From NCBI RefSeq assembly GCF_914767665.1, contig NC_059502.1, positions 16,182,001 through 16,246,000 of the forward strand: a DNA stretch of 64,000 bases, in the 5' to 3' direction. A program made the position numbers and the translations under genes. Positions within the stretch are counted from its first letter, which is position 1, and each line of letters begins with the position of its first letter. Origin of the DNA: Harmonia axyridis (Eukaryota; Arthropoda; Insecta; Coleoptera; Coccinellidae). Positions 58,345 to 64,000 of the stretch are shown one piece after another. The notes under the pieces are model-generated. The model was not told the origin of the DNA, did no database searches, and saw only the letters and a list, made by a program, of their open reading frames with translations.

Positions 58345-58456
58345 CTCGTACAGAAGGCTCATTCTACCACTCGTTCATTCAAAAACTCGCCACTTCGTGG
58401 CTCGTTTTTGTATTTTGAACTCGTGGAAGAATATCAATGCCTTCTGCACTTGTATT
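58345..58456. repeat. Large imperfect hairpin, second family
   Basis: ATACTCGTACAGAAGGC (58346) pairs with GCCTTCTGCACTTGTAT (58439). The core is CTCGCCACTTCGTGGCTCGT (58385-58404), in inverse ACGAGCCACGAAGTGGCGAG. The left half recurs in inverse at 59424-59488. Confidence 0.8.
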
Positions 58457-58605
58457 ATAAATAACTATTATTTGACAGAAAAAAAAAATTCCATGCATGC
58501 CATTACCCATTCTTGAGTCTGAGTCAACAACATAGATATATTCAAAATATTTCAATCCTTACTTGATGGATATTCATATTGATTTGATGAAATATAAACA
58601 CTATA

Positions 58606-58870
58606 CAGGGTGATCCACCGGGATGGCCTATTAGACGTTTTAGAAAACTAATCATAATTTTTAGCTGAAATTTTGCATTTTGCGGTTTTTCCTGTTTCGT
58701 TTCTGCAAATACGTAGTATTATGACATTGTTTGCGGTTTGGACCAAAAATGTACAGGGTATTTATAAGAAAATAATGAACTTGAACAATTCAAATACATC
58801 AAAACTCAAGATTTTAAAATTTGAACCTGTATTTTTTATTATTTCAGTGTATACGTACAAAAATACAAAA
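58606..58870 (+). mobile_element. CAGGGTGATCCACC-type repeat, short copy
   Basis: Starts after TA at 58604-58605. Its first 40 bases and its part from 58731 match the element at 6199-7010; the middle is absent. No transposase. Confidence 0.65.
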
Positions 58871-58951
58871 AAATCTTGATTCTTCAAAAAGAATCCCATT
58901 AACATCACGAGAGCGCAAGTCGAGTGGTGTTTCACGAACTACCACTGCGAC

Positions 58952-59390
58952 CTAATGGTCGATTATGCCCCTCATCTGAGCTATTCTCTCCATAGGTAGT
59001 TCTCCAGGAGTTCTAATGAACTCCAATAACTGGAATGGCTTCAAGAAGGCTATTTTCCCACTTTTACAATTTTCTTGTCCAAAGCAGATTTGCGTTGGCT
59101 AGTGATGGCGAGGCTTTCCATCACCAGGTAATCCGGAGCTTCTCTCTCTTCCCTACAGAATCTGCACTGGTCATTTTCTGCTAGACCCATATGAGGTATT
59201 TTCTCAGGCGACAACGCACTGTGAGAAATCCAGTGAGGAGGTGTAGTATATTCTTGCTAAGATCCAGATACTTCTTGGATCTCGCAGTGTCAAAGTTTCG
59301 AAGAAACTTTTTGGAATGATCCAAACCAGGAAGATTCCGCCAAACACCAAAACGATTTTACCACGTCGGCATTGTCAAGGGTGTAGTCTT
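58952..59390 (-). pseudogene. Non-LTR retrotransposon ORF2 C-terminus
   Basis: Read leftwards, the minus strand has SKNILHLLTGFLTVRCRLRK (about 59205-59265), the conserved 'LLTGHxxLxxHL' strand of the post-RNase H region of insect LINE ORF2. Then QCRFCREEREAPDYLVMESL (about 59110-59170) with the CxxC...H/E cysteine motif, then KIAFLKPFQLLEFIRTPGEL and PMERIAQMRGIIDH ending at a stop (58952). There are at least two frame changes. No reverse transcriptase or endonuclease part is present, and no poly(A) tail is evident. Jockey/R1-like clades share this tail; I cannot say which. Confidence 0.75.
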
Positions 59391-59423
59391 CCACGATCTC
59401 AAAATCCAAAAAAACAACCACAA

Positions 59424-59488
59424 AGTGGCGAGTTTTTGAATTAACGAATGTTTAAGAGCGTTCTGTACGAGTAATATATATTATTTCC
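59424..59488 (-). repeat. Inverted half-copy of the 58345 hairpin
   Basis: Reads ACCACAAAGTGGCGAGTTTT, then TGAATTAACGA, then TTCTGTACGAGTAATA, the reverse complement of 58345-58405 with few changes. Together with 58345 it encloses about 1 kb that carries the 58606 repeat and the LINE tail. Confidence 0.75.
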
Positions 59489-60249
59489 TCAAATTTACTG
59501 AATTTCTATTGTTGGAATTAATTGAATATTTCCATAAATATTTTTGAGTTTTCTATATCACAAACTTCACAAATAATAAATGAATCTGTGGCAGAAGAGC
59601 CCCGAGTACCAACAGATAATAATGAAATATAACCATGAAATCTGTGTGAATCTGAAATATTCTCGGACGATTTTGTTCTACAAGATGTGGCAGAATGGAC
59701 GTATTAGTCACAGAATTAGAGAAAAATTGTAAAGAAATGATTGAGCAATCTGTTCGGTGAACGAGCGCTCAAAAACTAAAATATAGTCAGTTTCGAAGAT
59801 TCAACTACTGGGATTGTAACCCGGGCAACAACTATTGTTTCGATGGCAGCTTGGCACAAAGGCCAAATGAAATATAACTGTCATTACTCTTCCGTCTTTC
59901 GTGTGCTCATTGCGTAAACTGCTTGCTTCTAAAAGTTGTTTGTCAAACTTATTCACTGAGATTAATTAATTACAGGAATAACCCCGCTTTTCTGAGCCTC
60001 GGAAGAAATACTAATTTATATGATAATAGCTGTACAGGATGAAAAGAAATCTGCATTTTTCGATTGATTTATTCTGAATCGCTTCAATAGTAGGGGGTTA
60101 GGGTAGAATTATTGAGTGTGAGGATTTATGAATTGCCACCAATAAAATAGAGAGCTAGTTTCGTTGATAATGATTTTATAATTTAATTATAGTAAACATG
60201 AATTTCATTCTCAGAGTAATAAACATAGGGGGCACATGTCATTTTCAGT
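59489..60249. other. Intergenic stretch, no gene seen
   Basis: AT-rich with no recognised frame or repeat. Confidence 0.45.
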
Positions 60250-60430
60250 AAGCAAATTTTGTCCCAACATGAACTATCAAATTTGACATGAAGCGCGCGG
60301 AAATGAAAACATATCAGTGATACGATATTTCACTCAATTCGCGAGTTTCTCCAAAAAGAACGCATTTCTTATGTCACATAATGAATCAACATTTCATATC
60401 AACTCAAAATTTATTGAGATGAATATGTCA
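60250..60430 (+). repeat. Repeat shared with 23310-23470
   Basis: Landmarks AACATATCAGTGATACGATA, CACTCAATTCGCG and TTTCTTATGTC(A/C)CATA are common to both. At 23310 this text lies just before a Tc1-like 3' end, so this is probably a Tc1-family flank or a small element. Confidence 0.65.
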
Positions 60431-62564
60431 GAAATTCAGAAAACAAACTTCAAGAGTACCTAACGAAGTGAAACAACGAAGTACACTAGGAGAACAATAG
60501 TTGCCAAACCTTAAATTTCAGCAGGTAGATACAGAAAATAATCAATATTCTGCATACTATAAATTTGACAATCAGGAAAAATATAGGATTACAAATATAC
60601 AAATTTAAATATTTAATTGAGAATAATTTCGAATATATTGCATTCAATATTATATACATTCATAACGACATAGTAAAATTATGGATTTAAAAATATATTA
60701 CAATCCGACAACGTAATGTAGCAATGTTGGGGCATGTAAAAATTACATACCCTCTCTCTATCTATGTTTATTACTCTAAGATTTCATCTAATCACTAAAC
60801 AGTTGTCAATATATGAATGACATTCGCAATTGTGGGCTTTGTCCAGGAGAACAGTAGGTCCAAATATCTATTTGAGACGTTTTGAATGACTCTCTGACGA
60901 ATAATTCTAGGTTAAAATCGATAATTCTCGATCGAAAATTTTGAGGAAAGGTTATGGGTCCGAATATCTCAGTTTATTTCGGTGATGAAAAAAATTAGTA
61001 AAATCGTTTCAGAGTACCTATAGAGAGGTTTTCCCAATAATTATATAAATACTCACATGAATCAGTTGCAGAATAGTGAATCGAAGTGAAAATATGGTTG
61101 ATTCTGTTGATTCTGTGAAGGTATGCAGAAGTTTCGTGAAGATTTTCTCAAAAAAATTATATATACGATTTCGATATCCCATCATTTTCTGGTAAAATTT
61201 TTGTGAAATTTTATTCGTATATGTGAAGTTCTTCGGAGATATAATCAAGATTTCGATTCTTATTACCCTTTCTTTCGGATTGAATTGAGTTATTTCAGTT
61301 ATTTGGAAGGTCGAGAAAATGCCAAGATGCTGGAGAACACCAAAACGACGAAATTTCTGTTGAATGTCGAATTTATGGAAAAAGACGTTTCATATATTTA
61401 TTAAAGACATCTGTATATTTCAATGAAGACATGGCGAATTTGAATGTAAAATGTTCTTCTGTCATGCGATATGAAAATTTATATATCTAAAGGGAAAAAT
61501 CGTACCTTCCGAGAATATACATTTGTTTCTGAGGTAATTTGTCATTTTCTAAAGGAAACTGTGGATAAATTTAATAATGTACACAGGGCGATTTCAACAA
61601 TTTTTATATCGAAATGCGAAGCATTTGCGGAAAAGAATATAAAGCAAATTGTCATTATTTTCAAAAAGACCCGCTCACCGAAGTTGGTAAAAAGGAGTAG
61701 AACAAAATTAATCACTCACACCATGTATATATCAATCCTTATCATCTGACATGAACTGAGCTTCATCTCCACAAACATAAAGAAAACTATTGAATTGTTA
61801 GGAAGATGATAGTCTCCTTCCAAAATAGCTAAAATTATATCCCTTACCCTGTAGATACTTATTTACTCGAGAAATTCTTCGAGATCTGTTGTGTAATTTA
61901 ACCTCATTCGATTGGCTTCTCAACTTCGCAGAAAGAGCGGAATCCACTGTAGATGTTCATTATCAGTTAGAGTTTCCAACTGTTTATTTCACCGGGCGCA
62001 ATGCCTCTTCTACTCAACAGACATTAACGAAGTAATGACAACCATATTTCACAGTGCCATTGTGTAGCGCCGCTATTAAAACAATAATAGGTGGCTCCTT
62101 CAACAATTGTAAAGGGTCGGATGTTTGAAACAAAATTATGGCTAACTCAAGTTTCATTCGTCGGTTCTAACCAATCAGAATGAATTCCTGCCGAACTCCT
62201 GATAACTTCTAGATGAAACACGGCTGATGTAATTTCGTGCAGATGTCTATTGCACATCCAGCCTAAGCATTGCAGAAGTTTTGCAATGTGGATTATTCAG
62301 AGGGAATGAGTAACCACCATTTCGAAACATTTATAGTGTTAGATAATTCGGCTTCGGTAATGGAATCGGTAATGGTATCGGTGCACTTAGATAATTAAAT
62401 TTTCAGAGCCTATATTTCTCACATCGACAGTAGGGGTTGAGAATGGAGATGTTTTTTTCAACATTAGTGTTTTTTTCCTTGAGGTTGAAGTATCCACACA
62501 CAGAGAAAATAAACCATAAGTGGAAAGAGAAGAAAAAACTGTCTATGTCGACTCCAAATAGGGA
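60431..62564. other. Intergenic stretch, no gene seen
   Basis: The frame 61471-61749 (92 codons, basic, Lys/Ile-rich) and 61018-61248 (76 codons, minus) are unrecognised. No repeat match. Confidence 0.45.
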
Positions 62565-63300
62565 TTCACGGCTTGGCTTGATTTTCAAGCTATTTGGCTT
62601 GAGCCTAACTCGAGCCTAACTCGATTTCAGGTCAAGCTCAAGTCAAAGAGTAGTTTTTCAATCAAGTCAAGTATTTATATATCAAGTTATTTGATTTTTA
62701 GCAGTTTTATTTTGTAGTGTCACATCAATAAAAAAATGGAGAAATGAGAAGGAACCTTGCAAAAAACACTTTTATTTATTAAACTCATTTTATAGAAGAA
62801 CCGAGAATATCAACTTTTTTCAAAAAGAAAGATGAATTATCATAAATCATAATAAAATAAAATAATAAAAAATAAATATTGAGAAACCTCCAGGTCTAGT
62901 TTGATTTCATAATTTTCCATCAGGGATCTAAAACTCATGAGACATCTCATAGATTTGTTGTCTTACCTATTGCGGGTATACTGTAAGAACAGCTCTGGAA
63001 AATAGTCTTTCAACAGGAGCTGAAGATGCTGGCGTTAATAAAAAACCCTTGGCCATTCTGGGCAAGATTAGAAAGATATTTCGCAAACTGCCAAATCTAC
63101 CAATAAATTTCATGAAAATGTGAGAAAACTACTAATGAAGTCACGCGAATACTTCAGTCTCTCGGCGCTCAAGGAATCCCCTTATTTAGCGTGCATATCA
63201 AACTCAAGTAATATGAAGTAGCTTGATATCAAGTCAAGCAATAAATATCTAAAATCAAGTCAAGTCAATATCAAGCAATACTCGCCAAACCGGCGAATTC
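62565..63300 (-). pseudogene. hAT transposon remnant
   Basis: On the minus strand, about 63048-62965, the text MAKGFLLTPASSAPVERLFS (then RAVLTVYPQ and a stop) is the start of the hAT C-terminal dimerisation domain, whose hallmark is PATSAPSERLFSxAG. Downstream MSHEF-like text follows with no further match. Both outer edges are rich in CAAG/CTTG words (GCTTGGCTTGATTTTCAAGC at 62570; ATCAAGTCAAGTCAATATCA at 63253), which may be subterminal repeats recognised by the transposase. No catalytic domain remains. The exact ends and an 8 bp duplication could not be fixed. Confidence 0.7.
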
Positions 63301-63590
63301 ACCATTTTGTAACTCCTGTAGCGGGTTCCACTAAGGGACCACGCATCGCATCAAAGGAAAATTGGCTATCGGTCAATTTTCTCGAATTTTCATACCAGGT
63401 GTTTCAAGTTATCGTAAACAGCCAGTATCTAGCTTATTCGACAAGATAATAAAAAAATAAAATATTGTTTTGAATAACTTCAAAGTACCTTTTCAATGAT
63501 GTATAAAAAAAGTTCTTACATTTGACATCCCTGTGGTAGTTTCCAATTTTTATTTTAAAAAAGGCACTCCTTGTATATTGTCAGTGAAAA
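63301..63590. other. Spacer, no gene seen
   Basis: AT-rich. A CCTTGTATATTG scrap at 63568-63579 may be an element edge just before the Tc1 frame. Confidence 0.4.
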
Positions 63591-63992
63591 TTGCGTGACA
63601 TTTTATTTGGGATATTGCTGCGTTACCTTCAAGAAATAGTGGAGCCATGTGTTCTCCCTTACTTTAACTGGCTCGAGAATCCAATATTTCAGCAAGATAA
63701 TGCCCGGCTTCATGTTGCCAGATTCAGTTTAAACTTTTTCGAAGCGACCCATGTGGATCTTTTTCCATGGCCGCCCAGATCCCCCGATCTTTCGCCCATA
63801 GAGCATGTGATGCATCATGGTAGAAGGCTTGGAAATTTACCCCAGCCCCCACGGACTTTGGCGGCTCTGAGACATGAAGTACAGGCAGCTTGGGATAGTA
63901 TCCCTCAAGAAGAAAAAGACCATCTTATTGCATCAATGCGGAGACGTATTGGGGAGTGTATAGATAATCGCGGAGGACAAAGACATTATTAA
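63591..63992 (+). pseudogene. Tc1-like (DD34E) transposase, C-terminal fragment
   Basis: An open frame of 133 codons with no frameshift. It starts mid-protein (RDILFGILLRYLQEIVEP), has the second catalytic Asp in FQQDNARLHVARF (about residue 55), and the catalytic Glu in WPPRSPDLSPIEHVMHHGRR, exactly 34 residues later. The tail LRHEVQAAWDSIPQEEKDHL is typical of the family's end. It closes at TAA with GGQRHY. The N-terminal DNA-binding half and the first Asp are missing upstream of 63591, where the sequence is unrelated. The intact frame suggests this is younger than the Tc1 relic at 9940. The in-frame TTG at 63591 is not a real start. Confidence 0.9.
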
Positions 63993-64000
63993 CAAATTTA

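Noticed and set aside
61471..61749. 92-codon basic frame as a small gene
   Set aside because: Low-complexity Lys/Ile composition follows from the AT-rich DNA. No motif, neighbour or repeat evidence.

Overview
The window looks like non-coding, AT-rich nuclear DNA of an arthropod, most likely an insect. I base this on the transposon families present: irritans-type and mauritiana-type mariners, a mariner relative with a DUF4817-like N-terminus, Tc1 (DD34E), hAT and non-LTR remnants, and many TA-flanked MITEs ending in CAGGGTG. The order of insect cannot be fixed from the sequence; a beetle would fit but is a guess. I recognise no host gene with confidence. The longest open frame outside transposons (138 codons at 57515-57931) is not recognisable. 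No tRNA, rRNA or CRISPR array was found.

Layout. The window opens inside the right terminal repeat of a long-TIR mariner relative (1-425). Next come fold-back and palindromic elements (4390-4838, 6199-7010), a broken mauritiana-type mariner beside a broken Tc1 (9012-10660), an irritans-type mariner (12300-13496) and a 'WPPRS'-type mariner relative (14421-15336). A near-symmetric fold-back MITE lies at 20238-21180, followed by a second mauritiana-type copy (22197-23279) with Tc1 sequence behind it. A cluster of palindromic repeats occupies 26524-27850, then an irritans mariner (28435-29610). From 32447 to 38015 there are two mauritiana-type fragments and two WPPRS-type copies. A structurally complete 2,538 bp element with about 577 bp TIRs lies at 39974-42511, directly beside another fold-back (39200-39971). 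Nested insertions follow at 46031-46690 (MITE inside irritans mariner) and 47595-49330 (mauritiana-type inside an older mariner). After these come a fold-back containing a transposase scrap (53349-54019), another WPPRS-type relic (55338-56250), an LTR-PBS-LTR miniature retrotransposon (56715-57000), hairpin repeats flanking a non-LTR retrotransposon tail (57957-59488), a hAT remnant (62565-63300) and a Tc1 DD34E transposase C-terminus (63591-63992).

How the parts relate. Every recognised coding sequence belongs to a transposon and every one is broken by frameshift, stop, deletion or truncation. The nearest to intact is the transposase at 40875-41929, which has one apparent one-base deletion just after its second catalytic Asp. 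The interest lies in transposon history. It shows nested insertions with readable TA target duplications, deletion derivatives that share one breakpoint and so spread after the deletion, MITEs tied to parent transposases, and a palindromic repeat whose hairpin is found in both orientations and precisely lost. Similarities and boundaries were judged by eye, so most coordinates are good to a few bases where a TIR and TA are visible and to tens of bases elsewhere.
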